Source: Acinetobacter radioresistens DSM 6976 = NBRC 102413 = CIP 103788 (GTDB taxonomy: Bacteria > Pseudomonadota > Gammaproteobacteria > Pseudomonadales > Moraxellaceae). Taken from it: 64,000 nucleotides of DNA. A program made the translations under genes and the position numbers. How positions within the stretch are numbered: the stretch's first letter is position 1; each line of letters opens with the position of its first letter. The stretch lies in assembly GCF_006757745.1 (NCBI RefSeq), contig NZ_AP019740.1, forward strand, positions 1,302,001 to 1,366,000, written 5' to 3'. The notes under the pieces were generated by a model. It was not told the DNA's origin. It saw only the letters and a list, made by a program, of their open reading frames with translations, and made no database searches. Shown here in pieces: positions 37,058 to 47,098 of the stretch.

Positions 37058-38431
37058 CTAGCTGGCTTTGGTGGCCTCTTGCTGACCTTCAAGCTGTTTA
37101 AGTAAATGCTTTTCCAGATAGTGAATATCCATAGCTTGGCTACAGAAATTCTTATCTTGTAAAATAAGATCTTTATGCAATGGAATATTGGTTTTAATTC
37201 CAGAAAGAATCATTTCATCTAGTGCCTGTTTCATCCGGGCAATTGCAGTTTCACGATCTTTACCGTGTGAAATCAGCTTGGCAATCATAGAGTCATAATA
37301 AGGTGGAATACTGTAGCCTGGATATATGTGTGAATCTAAGCGGATACCTGCGCCACCTGGAGCATAAAATTGCTCGATTTTACCTGGTGACGGCATAAAG
37401 GTTGAAGGATCTTCTGCATTGATTCGACATTCGATTGCATGGCCGCGTACTTTAATATCTTCCTGTTGAAGATCAAGCCCGATACCTGCTGCAATACGCA
37501 ACTGCTGTTCAATAATATCTACACCCGTTACCATTTCAGTCACCGGATGTTCAACCTGAACTCGCGTATTCATTTCAATAAAGAAGAACTCACCATCTTC
37601 AAATAAAAACTCGAATGTTCCTGCGCCACGGTATTGCATTAATTTGCAAGCATTCACACATGCTTCAAGAATATCTGCACGTGCCTGTTCTGGCAGAAAT
37701 GGTGCAGGTGCTTCTTCTAGAACTTTCTGATGACGGCGCTGTAAAGAGCAGTCACGGTCATAAAGATGAATGGCATGACCATTGCCATCACCCAAAATCT
37801 GAACTTCTACATGACGAGGTTTTTGCAGAAAACGCTCCATATAAACCGTGTCATCACCAAACCACATTTCAGCATCACGCTGGGCAGCTTGGACAGATTC
37901 AAGCAGAGTGTCTACACGCTCGACAATACGCATACCACGGCCACCACCGCCTGAGGCAGCTTTAACAATCAGCGGAAAACCGATTTCTTTTGCTTCAGCA
38001 AGAGCATTATTGGTCGTTACAGCATGAGCTGAACCAGGTACGGTCGGTACACCAGATTTTTTCATCGCCATGATTGCTGAAACTTTATTACCCATCAGGC
38101 GAATATGTTCAGGACGTGGACCAATAAAAATGAATCCTGAACTTTCTACGATTTCTGCAAATTCAGCATTTTCAGATAAAAAACCATAACCCGGATGAAT
38201 TGCATCTGCACCGGTAATCTCTGCTGCTGTAATAATAGCCGGAATATTTAGATAGCTTTCACTGCTGGTACCAGGCCCTATACATACTGCTTCATCACAA
38301 AAGCGTAGATGCATCAGATCCTTGTCGGCATCGGAATAAATACCAACGGTTTTAATTCCTAAAGTTTTACAAGCCCGGGTGATGCGCAAGGCAATCTCAC
38401 CTCGGTTTGCAATTAAAACTTTCTGCAACAT
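37058..38431 (-). CDS. accC: Acetyl-CoA carboxylase biotin carboxylase subunit
   Basis: Biotin carboxylase of 457 residues that carboxylates the biotin on AccB using ATP and bicarbonate, the first step of fatty-acid synthesis. The ATP-grasp region has [14 protein letters not shown] and the active-site [14 protein letters not shown]. It begins [17 protein letters not shown]. accB lies 15 bp upstream in the same operon, with aroQ before it. Confidence 0.97.
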   Translation of the reverse strand: MLQKVLIANRGEIALRITRACKTLGIKTVGIYSDADKDLMHLRFCDEAVCIGPGTSSESYLNIPAIITAAEITGADAIHPGYGFLSENAEFAEIVESSGFIFIGPRPEHIRLMGNKVSAIMAMKKSGVPTVPGSAHAVTTNNALAEAKEIGFPLIVKAASGGGGRGMRIVERVDTLLESVQAAQRDAEMWFGDDTVYMERFLQKPRHVEVQILGDGNGHAIHLYDRDCSLQRRHQKVLEEAPAPFLPEQARADILEACVNACKLMQYRGAGTFEFLFEDGEFFFIEMNTRVQVEHPVTEMVTGVDIIEQQLRIAAGIGLDLQQEDIKVRGHAIECRINAEDPSTFMPSPGKIEQFYAPGGAGIRLDSHIYPGYSIPPYYDSMIAKLISHGKDRETAIARMKQALDEMILSGIKTNIPLHKDLILQDKNFCSQAMDIHYLEKHLLKQLEGQQEATKAS

Positions 38432-38446
38432 ATGAATCCCCGGGTA

Positions 38447-38866
38447 TTAAGCGCGATAGCGGAATAATGGTTGACCAAACTGGATGACTTCACCATTTTT
38501 GACCAGAATTTCTTCAATTACACCGCTTTGAGTGGCTTCAATCGGATTCATGATTTTCATTGCTTCAATAATACCTAACGTATCACCGGCAGAAACAGTC
38601 TGGCCAATTTTAACAAATGGCGCTTCACCTGGGCTTGGTGCTGCATAGAACACGCCGACCATTGGAGACGTTTCTACTGCACCACGTGGTGCTTTAGCTG
38701 CAGGGGCTGATGCAGCTGGAGTTGGCATCGCAGGAGTAGCCGCCGCTGCAACGACCGGCATACGGCGTGTCAGGGCGATAGACTGATCGCCTTCTTTGAC
38801 TTCAATCGCCTGCAGGTCGGATTCAATCATCAAGTCGATGAGTTTCTTGGTTTTGCGGATATCCAT
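38447..38866 (-). CDS. accB: Biotin carboxyl carrier protein
   Basis: 139 residues. The Ala/Pro-rich linker (AAAATPAMPTPAASAPAAKAP) joins an N-terminal helix pair to the biotinyl domain. The biotin-accepting Lys104 lies in EAMKIMNPIEA. It is the carrier between AccC and the carboxyltransferase. It lies between aroQ and accC. Confidence 0.97.
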   Translation of the reverse strand: MDIRKTKKLIDLMIESDLQAIEVKEGDQSIALTRRMPVVAAAATPAMPTPAASAPAAKAPRGAVETSPMVGVFYAAPSPGEAPFVKIGQTVSAGDTLGIIEAMKIMNPIEATQSGVIEEILVKNGEVIQFGQPLFRYRA

Positions 38867-38882
38867 GGATGAGTCTTCCTAA

Positions 38883-39341
38883 TTATGATTGGTGAGAAGA
38901 GGGTTTAATTTTTTCGATCGCATAGTCCAGAGCAAAATGATAGCCTTTTGCTCCTAAACCACAGATCACACCGACTGCTTTGTCGGATAAATAAGAATGA
39001 TGACGAAAAGTTTCGCGGGCATGCACATTAGAAAGATGGACTTCAATATAAGGAAGCGCAACGCCAAGCAAGGCATCGCGTAAAGCTACTGAAGTGTGCG
39101 TCAGTGCAGCAGGGTTGATAATAATAAACTGTGTACCATCATCTTGAGCCTGATGAATCCGGTCAACAATTGCACCTTCCCAATTGCTTTGAAAAGTATT
39201 CAGAGAAAATCCTGCTTTTTGAGCATGTAAAGTCAGACTTTGATTGATATCCTGAAGGCTAAGACGACCATATACTTCCGGTTCACGTTTACCTAGCAAA
39301 TTTAAATTCGGTCCATGAATAACCAAAATGGTTGAACTCAT
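38883..39341 (-). CDS. aroQ: Type II 3-dehydroquinate dehydratase
   Basis: 152-residue class II dehydroquinase. It converts 3-dehydroquinate to 3-dehydroshikimate in the pathway that AroC finishes. [32 protein letters not shown] and [20 protein letters not shown] are seen. The common GAYTHT motif reads AALTHT. It is the first gene of aroQ-accB-accC. Confidence 0.95.
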   Translation of the reverse strand: MSSTILVIHGPNLNLLGKREPEVYGRLSLQDINQSLTLHAQKAGFSLNTFQSNWEGAIVDRIHQAQDDGTQFIIINPAALTHTSVALRDALLGVALPYIEVHLSNVHARETFRHHSYLSDKAVGVICGLGAKGYHFALDYAIEKIKPSSHQS

Positions 39342-40001
39342 CCAGCCTGCTCCAATATCAAAAATATATGCATTCTTTGCAAGATGTCAGCAAAGTTTGC
39401 GTATTATGGCATATTATTCTGCAAATTCTTTATAATTTGTATTAATTGAAACAGAAGATCAATGCCAAAATTGAGCTATATATTGAAAACTTTGCAGGGA
39501 ATTGGCAATGTTAAAAAATGACAAATTTATAATTTTTTTAAATTTTAAAAGATATCATGAACTGGCTAGATGTATTAAAATTTCTAGTAATGGGTTAAAA
39601 GTTTACTTATTGCTCTTCTAAAATATTTTTATTTACGAATTTTATCATTAAGTTTTCTGTAAATATTTTTTTATAGATTTAAAAATTATTACATAAATTT
39701 TTAAATCTAATTAAATGTTTGATTTATGCAGAAATTCGAGGATTCTATTTTTTGATTTAATATCTTAACTGAATGAGAAATAAAAAATTTATTTTTAATG
39801 ATATATAATTAAAATATTGAAATTAAATAAATATTTTAAAAAAATGAGGATCTTAACGAGAGTCCTATTAAAGAAGGTTTGCATACATAAAGTTGGGTTT
39901 TTCTTCATTTACTCATGAATCTATTTAAAAATTTTTAATTGAAAAATTTACTAAAGGTGAATTTATAGTTATTAAGTAGCCAATAGATCTAAATGAAATA
40001 A
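39342..40001. other. Long AT-rich noncoding stretch
   Basis: About 660 bp upstream of aroQ with no credible gene, terminator or RNA. The aroQ promoter should lie in its first 100-150 bp. Confidence 0.4.
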
Positions 40002-40217
40002 ATAGGTGATTTACTTAATCTAAATAAATTTTCAGTAAAAATATATAGTATAAATATCATACAGCAAGTTGACCTTTTTGTTCATACTAGCTGGAACTTG
40101 ATCTCATCCCAGTCTGAATATTCAGCAAGTCATATTGGCAAAATCTTAATTACCAGTAAGTTTCCTGTTTATATCTTGAGCAAAAAGAAGAGGAAACAAG
40201 AAGTTATTCTATTTTAA
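40002..40217 (+). pseudogene. Coding-like remnant, possibly universal-stress-protein C-terminus
   Basis: A 71-codon stop-free frame without a start codon. It reads QVDLFVHTSW...HIGKILITSKFPVYILSKK, which loosely follows the end of a universal stress protein (ADLIVMG ... GSVSEKVL ... CPVLVV). The similarity is a pattern impression only. Confidence 0.3.
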
Positions 40218-40254
40218 TTGGCTTCATCTTGCTCATTTCCTATTTAAAATACTC

Positions 40255-40569
40255 TTAAAGGCAGTTAGCAGGTTTAGGAATACCAGCAAGACGGCTCAAG
40301 TGCCGAGCAACTAGGCCGGTATTAAATTTTTCCTGTAAAAGGGCATTATCAATTAATGGATCATCCAGAGTCTTGATCAGATACTTAATTAGCGGGCGGG
40401 TGGCAGGAGAATGCCCATACTGATGGTAAAACTGACGTACGGCTTGTAAGACTCTGAAGTGCCAAGGAGTTAATTCAAGCTCCAGTGATTTTGCCAGTTG
40501 CTGAGCAACCTCTTCATTCCACAACGTATAATCGACCAGATGGCCGTCCTGATCCAGTTTAAGATTCAT
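40255..40569 (-). CDS. tusE: Sulfurtransferase TusE (DsrC-type)
   Basis: 104 residues of the DsrC/TusE family. It receives sulfur from TusBCD and passes it to MnmA for 2-thiouridine in tRNA. The start DGHLVDYTLWNEEVAQQLA and the C-terminal GIPKPANCL, with the penultimate cysteine, are family signatures. It follows tusB in the tusDCBE operon, and the sulfur originates from IscS (2.7-3.9 kb). Confidence 0.92.
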   Translation of the reverse strand: MNLKLDQDGHLVDYTLWNEEVAQQLAKSLELELTPWHFRVLQAVRQFYHQYGHSPATRPLIKYLIKTLDDPLIDNALLQEKFNTGLVARHLSRLAGIPKPANCL

Positions 40570-40585
40570 AAAAATAGCCTAAGTA

Positions 40586-40870
40586 TTATTTCAAGCGAAT
40601 ACAACGATTGAATTGCAAAATAATATCTGCAAATTTTAAATAATCAATTAGATCAATAAAATCAGGGAGTTTTTCTATTAAAAGTTCTGTATCAGTTCTT
40701 AATATGTAAAGGGAGGCACACTCTTTTAACCACTCGACAGAAAAATACAGCACTGCTTCACCCATAAGGACTATGGTATCTTCAGGACTATAAATTTTCT
40801 GTAATTTGCTTAATGCCTGAGGAGCGGAGGAGTAATCTGACTGTACAAGAAAAAGGGTTTTATCTGTCAT
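40586..40870 (-). CDS. tusB: Sulfur relay subunit TusB (DsrH-like)
   Basis: 94 residues, DsrH/TusB fold, beginning MTDKTLFLVQSDYSSAPQALSKLQKI, with EDTIVLMGEAVLYFSVEWL. The similarity is modest but the position between tusC and tusE is decisive. It is a structural subunit of the TusBCD hexamer. Confidence 0.85.
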   Translation of the reverse strand: MTDKTLFLVQSDYSSAPQALSKLQKIYSPEDTIVLMGEAVLYFSVEWLKECASLYILRTDTELLIEKLPDFIDLIDYLKFADIILQFNRCIRLK

Positions 40871-40888
40871 ATATATTACTCGTGAAAA

Positions 40889-41248
40889 TTACCAATACAG
40901 AACATGATCAAAAGAGCGGATGAATTCCGCATCAAACTTTACAATTTGAATTTCCTGCTGTGTATTTTTTACAAAAGAAGAGTTTTGGTCTTCTTCCTCT
41001 ATAAGTACAGGTGTTAAATCATAAAATTCAAAACTATCTAACAGATTTGAAGCAATCTTGAAGGCATGGCGTAACTGGTCAAATTCTAATTTGGAGCGTA
41101 ATAGAGTGAGAGCTGCATCTTGCAGTAACACTTTGACTTGACAGCCAAAAGTCGCCAAAACCATTGTGGCTGAAAGGCTTTCATGTATCTGTAAACTACC
41201 AAGGTTAGGCTGGGTTAATATAACAAGTACAGTTCTCACACAATTCAC
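40889..41248 (-). CDS. tusC: Sulfur relay subunit TusC (DsrF-like)
   Basis: 119 residues, DsrE/F fold: RTVLVILTQPNLGSLQIHESLSATMVLATFGCQVKVLLQDAA is the characteristic N-terminal half. It lies between tusD and tusB. The longer AT-type leader and short gaps are typical of this operon. Confidence 0.87.
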   Translation of the reverse strand: MNCVRTVLVILTQPNLGSLQIHESLSATMVLATFGCQVKVLLQDAALTLLRSKLEFDQLRHAFKIASNLLDSFEFYDLTPVLIEEEDQNSSFVKNTQQEIQIVKFDAEFIRSFDHVLYW

Positions 41249-41282
41249 CTTTTAAAAGCAACAATCTATTGAAAATAACAAC

Positions 41283-41651
41283 TTAGAATTGAATTAAACG
41301 TTGAGCAGACTGTACGGCATCTGCCAGTTCACCTAATCCAACCAGTTCAAATCCCTGAGCAAGGTTGTATTGACTGATCTGATGACGCTGTGCATTCTGC
41401 TCATCAGTAATGCCACGTGCTAGTGCTGCACTGACACATACCGGTAAGCGAATATTTAGTTTTTGCCACTCGTGAGTCAAACTGCGCTGATCATCTGGTA
41501 ACCATTGCAAGCTATTGGCTACCATTACACCATCTTGGTAAAAAAATACACGAAAGTTTTCATCTTTAGTTTTTAAGGCCTGAGCAAGACCAAGTGCATG
41601 CCAGGCATATATTGAAGTCGGAGCAGAGGTAATTAGTAGTAAGGTACTCAT
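41283..41651 (-). CDS. tusD: Sulfurtransferase TusD (DsrE-like)
   Basis: 122 residues. It starts STLLLITSAPTSIYAWHALGLAQAL, and the sulfur-accepting Cys72 is in PVCVSAALARGI, as in E. coli TusD. It is the first gene of the operon and divergent from galE (87 bp). Confidence 0.9.
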   Translation of the reverse strand: MSTLLLITSAPTSIYAWHALGLAQALKTKDENFRVFFYQDGVMVANSLQWLPDDQRSLTHEWQKLNIRLPVCVSAALARGITDEQNAQRHQISQYNLAQGFELVGLGELADAVQSAQRLIQF

Positions 41652-41738
41652 TAAATATTCATTCGGTTTAGATCAGTGATTTGTTTCGATCAGGGTTATG
41701 ACGGAGCAATACGCATTATCATTTAAGGGTAGTATACA

Positions 41739-42746
41739 ATGATTTTAGTGACTGGTGGTTTAGGCTTTATCGGCTCGCATGTAGTTTTAAACTTGCTAGC
41801 TCAAGGGCAAGAGGTCATTATTGTTGATAATCTGGCCAATGCTAATTTGCAAACTCTGGAAAGACTTGAATACATTTTTGGAATGTATGTGCCATTTGTA
41901 AAAATTGATGTACGTAATACGCCTGCCCTGAATAAAGTTTTTGAACAGTATTCAGTTGATGCTGTGATTCATGCTGCTGCATTCAAGTCTCTTGAAGAAT
42001 CTAGATTAAAACCACTTGAATATTACAATGATAATGTCAGTTGTATTATGAGTCTGTTACGTTCAATGCAGCGCACAGGTGTCCGCTCTCTAGTACATTT
42101 ATCTTCTTTGGCCGTATATGGTAAATCCGGTTTGGATCTCACAGAAGATGAGCCATTTAACTATACCTATCCAAATCCTTATGTTAAATCTCAACAGATG
42201 GTTGAAGAGATTATTTATGATACTTATAAAACAGATAATGAATGGAAAATAGCTATTTTAAGGCTGGGTAATGTGGCGGGAGCTTTTGAACACGGAGTTT
42301 TAGGTGAATATGTGACACCTTTACCAAAAAACATTATGCCGATGGCTATGCAGGCCGCAGCAATGCAACGGGAATATATTGAATTACAGCGTCATGCAAA
42401 TACAGAGGATCAGACTGTAGAGCGAAGTTTTTTACATGTACTTGATGCATGTGATGCAATAATTTCTAGTTTGCTCTGGCTGCAAAATCAATATCATTGT
42501 TGTGAAGCATTTAATATTGCCGGAGAGAAAGTAGTTTCTATACAAGCTCTATTAGATCAGGTAGCGACTTATACTCAATCAGACATTCGTACCATCGATG
42601 CAACCCATAAACTCGATGAGCTTGAACAGTTAGGTGCTAATTTGAATAAAGCTAGAATTCAGCTTCAGTGGGGACCTAAACGCACCTTGAAACAGATGAT
42701 TGAGGATGAGTGGCGTTTTTATCAGAATACACTACAAGGGCAATAA
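41739..42746 (+). CDS. galE: UDP-glucose 4-epimerase-like (GalE family), altered YxxxK
   Basis: 335-residue extended SDR. The N-terminal GGLGFIGSHVV nucleotide motif and DNLANANLQTLERLE are GalE-like. The catalytic Ser/Tyr region is HLSSLAVYGKSG ... NPYVKSQQM. In GalE the expected motif is NPYGxxK, with Lys four residues after Tyr. Here that position is Gln, while a Lys lies two residues after the Tyr. It is therefore a GalE homologue with a possibly changed reaction or compensated site. The symbol is given for family only. Confidence 0.8.
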   Translation: MILVTGGLGFIGSHVVLNLLAQGQEVIIVDNLANANLQTLERLEYIFGMYVPFVKIDVRNTPALNKVFEQYSVDAVIHAAAFKSLEESRLKPLEYYNDNVSCIMSLLRSMQRTGVRSLVHLSSLAVYGKSGLDLTEDEPFNYTYPNPYVKSQQMVEEIIYDTYKTDNEWKIAILRLGNVAGAFEHGVLGEYVTPLPKNIMPMAMQAAAMQREYIELQRHANTEDQTVERSFLHVLDACDAIISSLLWLQNQYHCCEAFNIAGEKVVSIQALLDQVATYTQSDIRTIDATHKLDELEQLGANLNKARIQLQWGPKRTLKQMIEDEWRFYQNTLQGQ

Positions 42747-42756
42747 TTAATTTAAT

Positions 42757-42775
42757 AAAAATGATTATTATTTAC
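42757..42775 (+). promoter_or_regulatory. Candidate Fur box upstream of fumC
   Basis: AAAAATGATTATTATTTAC matches the 19-bp Fur consensus at 13 of 19 positions by my count, about 95 bp upstream of the fumC start. In Pseudomonas the iron-independent fumarase FumC is Fur-repressed. AT-rich DNA makes this only a candidate. Confidence 0.45.
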
Positions 42776-42870
42776 ATAAAGGTGATTATTGCTTAGCATA
42801 ATAGATTACGAGCAGTTTTAAATGATTGAACCAATATATTCTTAATTCAGTACAAAGATAGAGGACGTTT

Positions 42871-44265
42871 ATGCAAACTCGAATCGAACACGACACTATG
42901 GGTGAGGTTGAAGTCTCGAATGAAGCTTTATGGGGAGCTCAAACACAGCGCAGTTTGCAGAACTTTAAAATTGGACAGGAACGTCTGCCGCGTCCTATGA
43001 TTCGTGCAATGGGGCTGGTTAAAAAGGCGGCAGCAATGACCAATGCCGAACTTGGCCAGATCACAGATGAAATTTCTGGTTATATCGTTGGTGCTGCTGA
43101 AGAGGTGATTGAAGGTAAATGGGATGCCCAGTTTCCGCTAGTTGTATGGCAAACTGGCTCAGGCACCCAGAGTAATATGAACTGTAATGAGGTAATTGCC
43201 AATATTGCCAACCAGAAATTGGGAAATGCTTTAGGTTCACAAAAGCCGGTTCATCCAAACGATCATGTAAATCGGGCCCAATCTACTAATGATTCATTTC
43301 CGACTGCAATTCATGTAGCAGCCAGTTTGCAAATTAATGAACTTCTTATACCGGCGGTCACCAGATTAAAAGATACCTTAGAACGAAAATCTGAAGAATT
43401 TAAAGATATTGTTAAGATTGGTCGTACCCATTTGCAGGATGCAACCCCCTTAACGTTAGGTCAAGAATTTAGTGGCTATGTATCACAGTTAGATCATGGA
43501 TTAAAACGTCTGAATCAGGCTCTTGAAGGATTGTACGAATTGCCACTAGGGGGTACGGCAGTAGGAACAGGTTTAAATGCTCATCCCCAATATGCTGAAA
43601 AAGCTGCAACGCGACTGTCACAGTTCACCGGCTTGCCTTTTATCACAGCCCCTAACAAATTTGAGGCTTTGGCAGGCCGTGATGCAGCTGTATTTGCATC
43701 AGGTGCTTTAAAGACGCTTGCTACAAGCCTAAACAAGATTGCTAATGATATTCGCTGGCTGGCAAGTGGGCCACGTTGTGGCTTGGGAGAGTTATATATT
43801 CCTGAAAATGAACCGGGCTCAAGTATTATGCCTGGAAAAGTGAACCCGACCCAAAGTGAAGCTATGACTATGGTGGTTGCTCAGGTATTGGGCAATGACA
43901 CTACAATTAATATTGCTGGAGCTTCAGGGAACTTTGAGTTAAATGTTTTTATGCCAGTGATTGCATTCAATTTATTACAATCAATCCAGCTTCTAGGTGA
44001 TGCATGTAATAGTTTTAATGATAACTGTGCACTAGGTATAGAGCCAAATCGTGAAAAAATAGATTATTTCTTGCATAACTCGCTTATGCTTGTGACGGCT
44101 TTAAATCCAGTGATTGGATATGAAAATGCGGCCAAAGTAGCTAAAACAGCTTATAAACAAGGAAAGACACTAAAGCAGGTTGCTGTAGAACTTAATCTGG
44201 TCACTGAACAGCAATTTGATGAAGTGGTCAGACCGGAAAAAATGGTTTCACCAAATACTAAGTAA
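42871..44265 (+). CDS. fumC: Class II fumarase
   Basis: Iron-independent fumarate hydratase of 464 residues. The signature [13 protein letters not shown] is near residue 317, and [18 protein letters not shown] and [15 protein letters not shown] carry active-site regions. As a member that needs no Fe-S cluster, it fits induction under iron limitation, in line with the candidate Fur site. Confidence 0.95.
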   Translation: MQTRIEHDTMGEVEVSNEALWGAQTQRSLQNFKIGQERLPRPMIRAMGLVKKAAAMTNAELGQITDEISGYIVGAAEEVIEGKWDAQFPLVVWQTGSGTQSNMNCNEVIANIANQKLGNALGSQKPVHPNDHVNRAQSTNDSFPTAIHVAASLQINELLIPAVTRLKDTLERKSEEFKDIVKIGRTHLQDATPLTLGQEFSGYVSQLDHGLKRLNQALEGLYELPLGGTAVGTGLNAHPQYAEKAATRLSQFTGLPFITAPNKFEALAGRDAAVFASGALKTLATSLNKIANDIRWLASGPRCGLGELYIPENEPGSSIMPGKVNPTQSEAMTMVVAQVLGNDTTINIAGASGNFELNVFMPVIAFNLLQSIQLLGDACNSFNDNCALGIEPNREKIDYFLHNSLMLVTALNPVIGYENAAKVAKTAYKQGKTLKQVAVELNLVTEQQFDEVVRPEKMVSPNTK

Positions 44266-44561
44266 TCCAGATAGGATTATTTTCTAGCCAATTAAACATC
44301 GGCAGTTTTTACAGGCGAATAAATTCGTCCAATAGGTATTAACTGCTAATGATGATTTTTTTGGATATATATTAATTTCCAAGAAAGATATAACAGCTAT
44401 TTTTCATAATATTTATATGATTAATTTTACTTAAAAATTTGCTCAAATCGCTACTTGGGAACCTATATAAAATAAATGATTATGATCTGGCTTTGCTGGC
44501 TACTTTCCTGTTATTTTAGCCAATAAATAAGCTATAAGAATAAGAGCGGGCTTATTTTTTT

Positions 44562-44750
44562 ATTCATATCAAAGGGAAGATCAATCCCAATATCTGCATC
44601 ATTTCAGATAAGTTTATGCCTTGAAGTATATATTTCTGTCATTTTTTTGGTTGTATGGCCTGCGAGAGTTTGGACTAATTTTCCAGCTTTCTTATACAAG
44701 GGAATGGAAGTATAGGTATTTCATGAAAGCTTGGTAAGTGCCGACTACTT
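44562..44750 (-). pseudogene. Decayed tyrosine recombinase (integrase) C-terminus
   Basis: Minus-strand frames read LGLSSRHLPSFHEI, then, after a frame change, SIPLYKKAGKLVQTLAGHTTKKMTEIYTSRHK, and further on IDLPFD. These follow the end of lambda-type integrases (PTFHEIRSL ... LYKKAGxxVQ.LLGHTxxxMTExY), with the catalytic Tyr in TEIYT. Stops and frame changes show it is dead. No intact integrase or att repeat is seen. Confidence 0.65.
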
Positions 44751-44934
44751 AATCCAAGATATACAATGACTTGCTTAATCGCTGTTAAAAATGTTCTTGA
44801 TAGATATTGTGTCGTGTGAAGCAGAATTCTTGCTAGATTTAAGGCTTAAAATCCCCAACTTATGTTCGAAGCTTGATAACTCTGCTCAATGTTACCAGCA
44901 ATTTCTACACTCAGATCATTACACCAATGCCTGT

Positions 44935-45120
44935 CTAGATGGTGTAAGCCGTACCAAGGGAAAGGGTGCGCATTGAATAGGCAAGCACACCAAAACTAAG
45001 AACCATAAAGAAAAGGGTAATAATGCTAGGGGTGAGTTTAATAAAAACTGCTGATAGCTTCATTGAATACACCCAGACAATCTCAGAGATACCTGCAAGA
45101 ATCAGAATAACCCATGCCAT
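44935..45120 (-). pseudogene. Truncated SMR-family guanidinium/quaternary ammonium exporter (sugE/gdx-like)
   Basis: Residues MAWVILILAGISEIVWVYSM...SLGTAYTI match the first 60 or so residues of SugE/Gdx transporters. In intact homologues the next codon is Trp (GTAYxIWTGIG); here it is TAG, and the following codons continue as TGIGV before further stops. The gene is thus ended by a Trp-to-stop change and its 3' half is lost. Confidence 0.7.
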
Positions 45121-45166
45121 AATCGCTAACTTTAAATAGTGATCAGCTCGTCCCGACAAGTGTAAA

Positions 45167-45195
45167 CTGGTGCAGCTTAGTTTAAAATGCACCAG
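45167..45195. repeat. 8-bp inverted repeat
   Basis: CTGGTGCA (45167-45174) / TGCACCAG (45188-45195), upstream of the sugE remnant. No T run. It might be a remnant operator or element end. Confidence 0.45.
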
Positions 45196-45512
45196 TAGAA
45201 GTCGTCTACTTTGAATATAATAAGTGGACCTTAAAGTAAAACTAATAAGAGAATAGTAAAAGGGGTATTGCTTACTCAATATATGCTTGAATAAAAATAA
45301 TAAAAACACAGGACTAGTATGGATATAATAACAAGATAATTGAGTTTAGTTAGCCCTAATTTTACTGTTATCTATCCTCTTAACGAAAAGAAAGGTGAGG
45401 GTTATTTTTTCATCTAAATTTACTTTTAATTAAAACCGGATAGACACTGTGTCAAATGGCTATGTACAATCTGGGTTGTTGAGATTATTCATGCCACCAT
45501 TGGATACTTATA
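45196..45512. other. Intergenic region
   Basis: Nothing credible is seen besides AT-rich DNA. TATAAT-like strings near 45320-45335 could be a promoter. Confidence 0.35.
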
Positions 45513-45989
45513 ATGCTAAGGATAGAACGTATTGATCCCCAATCGAAAGCGTGGCAGGATTTTATTGTATTGTGCTGTGAATATTTTCAGCGTCACTGGC
45601 CGACTGTCTACACTAATAATAGTGAAACCAAAATTCAAGAACTGATCTCATCCGATTTGAAGCAACGATTTAGGCAGGGAGATCGAGGATTTTTTATTAT
45701 GTATCTCAACGATGAACCTGTTGCCATTGCTAATGCCTGGCTTGGCAAAGATGATGATATTATCCTAAATGTTGCAGAGTTTTATGTCCGTGATGAATAC
45801 CATCGGCATGGTTTTGGAAAAGCGCTATGGCGGAATGTAATAAGTTGGGGGCAGAGTCTTGGCGCCGTTCTTGTCGAACTTGAAACCGATGAGCTTAAAC
45901 CCGCAAATTTTTTCTGGAAATCTCTAGGACTTACTGTGACTCATACCGCTCCAAGGCTTCGCTATAGCTTGACCCTCGTTAATAAGTAA
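45513..45989 (+). CDS. GNAT family N-acetyltransferase
   Basis: 158 residues. The acetyl-CoA motif is EFYVRDEYHRHGFGKALWRNVISWG, with the R/H-x-x-G-x-G/A pattern, followed by VELETDELKPANFFWKSLGL, the motif B region. It is isolated next to the integrase/sugE scar, and the substrate is unknown. The start ATG is preceded by no strong SD. Confidence 0.8.
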   Translation: MLRIERIDPQSKAWQDFIVLCCEYFQRHWPTVYTNNSETKIQELISSDLKQRFRQGDRGFFIMYLNDEPVAIANAWLGKDDDIILNVAEFYVRDEYHRHGFGKALWRNVISWGQSLGAVLVELETDELKPANFFWKSLGLTVTHTAPRLRYSLTLVNK

Positions 45990-46171
45990 TAGATTAATTA
46001 TTAACTGTTTATTAGCTCTTAGTTACCTGTATTTGTAAAGCTGAGGTGGCATCCTCATAAATTACAGTTTATTCTATAATCCTTAAAATAGTGCTTATAA
46101 GTGTAAATAAAATAGATTTGGTTCAACGCTAGCTAGAAGATCAGCTAATTAACGAATAAGCGAGTCTGGTA

Positions 46172-46528
46172 TTACTCGTTACAGATTACCTTATCTTTCT
46201 GAACATAATAGTTTAAGGCAATCTTCATATCTTGAAGGAGTTTAGGCTCAGTATACTCATTTGGTGAGAGCTTTAGTAAAGCCGGTATATACTCATTTTT
46301 ATAAACAGCAGGGTAGTCTTTACAGATGATCTGGGTGCGCTGTTCCTGTGATGTATTAGGATGATCAAGCTGGTCCAGAAAGTCTGTGATTTTTTTATCT
46401 GCCTGATCAAATTCTGTTGTTACTGCAGGTTCATTCGAAGGCTCAGCAGCCATAGGCTGTTCTGGTTGTTTTTGACATGCAGTAATGGTTAAAGTGAAAA
46501 GAAGGATAAGGACTACTTCTGTTTTCAT
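46172..46528 (-). CDS. Putative lipoprotein (118 aa)
   Basis: 118 residues with a lipobox ITAC after an N-terminal hydrophobic stretch (VVLILLFTLTI). A Pro/Glu-rich linker precedes a helical domain with two cysteines (IICKDY, KVICNE). Unrecognised. It is monocistronic. Confidence 0.7.
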   Translation of the reverse strand: MKTEVVLILLFTLTITACQKQPEQPMAAEPSNEPAVTTEFDQADKKITDFLDQLDHPNTSQEQRTQIICKDYPAVYKNEYIPALLKLSPNEYTEPKLLQDMKIALNYYVQKDKVICNE

Positions 46529-47098
46529 CGAGGTTTGTCTTTAATTAAAGCTTGCTAATTATAAATTTTAGTTTGTAAAAAAGAAACTTTAAAAAAATTT
46601 ATTCTTTGATTTAAAATAAAAATATAGAATTGAATGTGTAAGCTTTTACTGAGATGATTTTTGGACCTCATATCCTGCATAATAAAATCAGAAATCATAT
46701 GGATGCAAGAGGTGCGGGTTTCTTGAGTATGTTGCTAAGTATCTTTTTATTTAATTTTTCAGAATTCTATTTAAAAGAAAAACCTACCGTTGAAGGTGGA
46801 AAGTATTAAGAATATTCAACTTGCTAGAAATTTAGATAGAGGCTGAACCTTATTATAACCAGAAAAAATCATCTATTCTGATTTAGACTAATCATTCTCT
46901 AAATCATCAATAATCTTATTGAATGAAATATCACTATTAAGGTTTTTAGTCTCAATCATTTTCTGGATTGAGCATTCTTCTTATTTTATCCGCTTTAATA
47001 TAATCAATAAATGTCGCATGGTGAGCAAAGTTGAAATCATATTTCTATCCTAAATGTCCTATAAGTTTAGGACTAACTTCAATAGATGAAAACTTTCT
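46529..47098. other. Region with coding remnants
   Basis: Plus strand 46654-46809 could encode 51 residues (MIFGPHILHNKIRNHMDARG...), but the SD is weak. Minus strand 46880-47020 has two out-of-frame coding-like stretches (HHATFIDYIKADKIRRMLNPEND and MIETKNLNSDISFNKIIDDLEND), suggesting another decayed gene. Confidence 0.4.
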
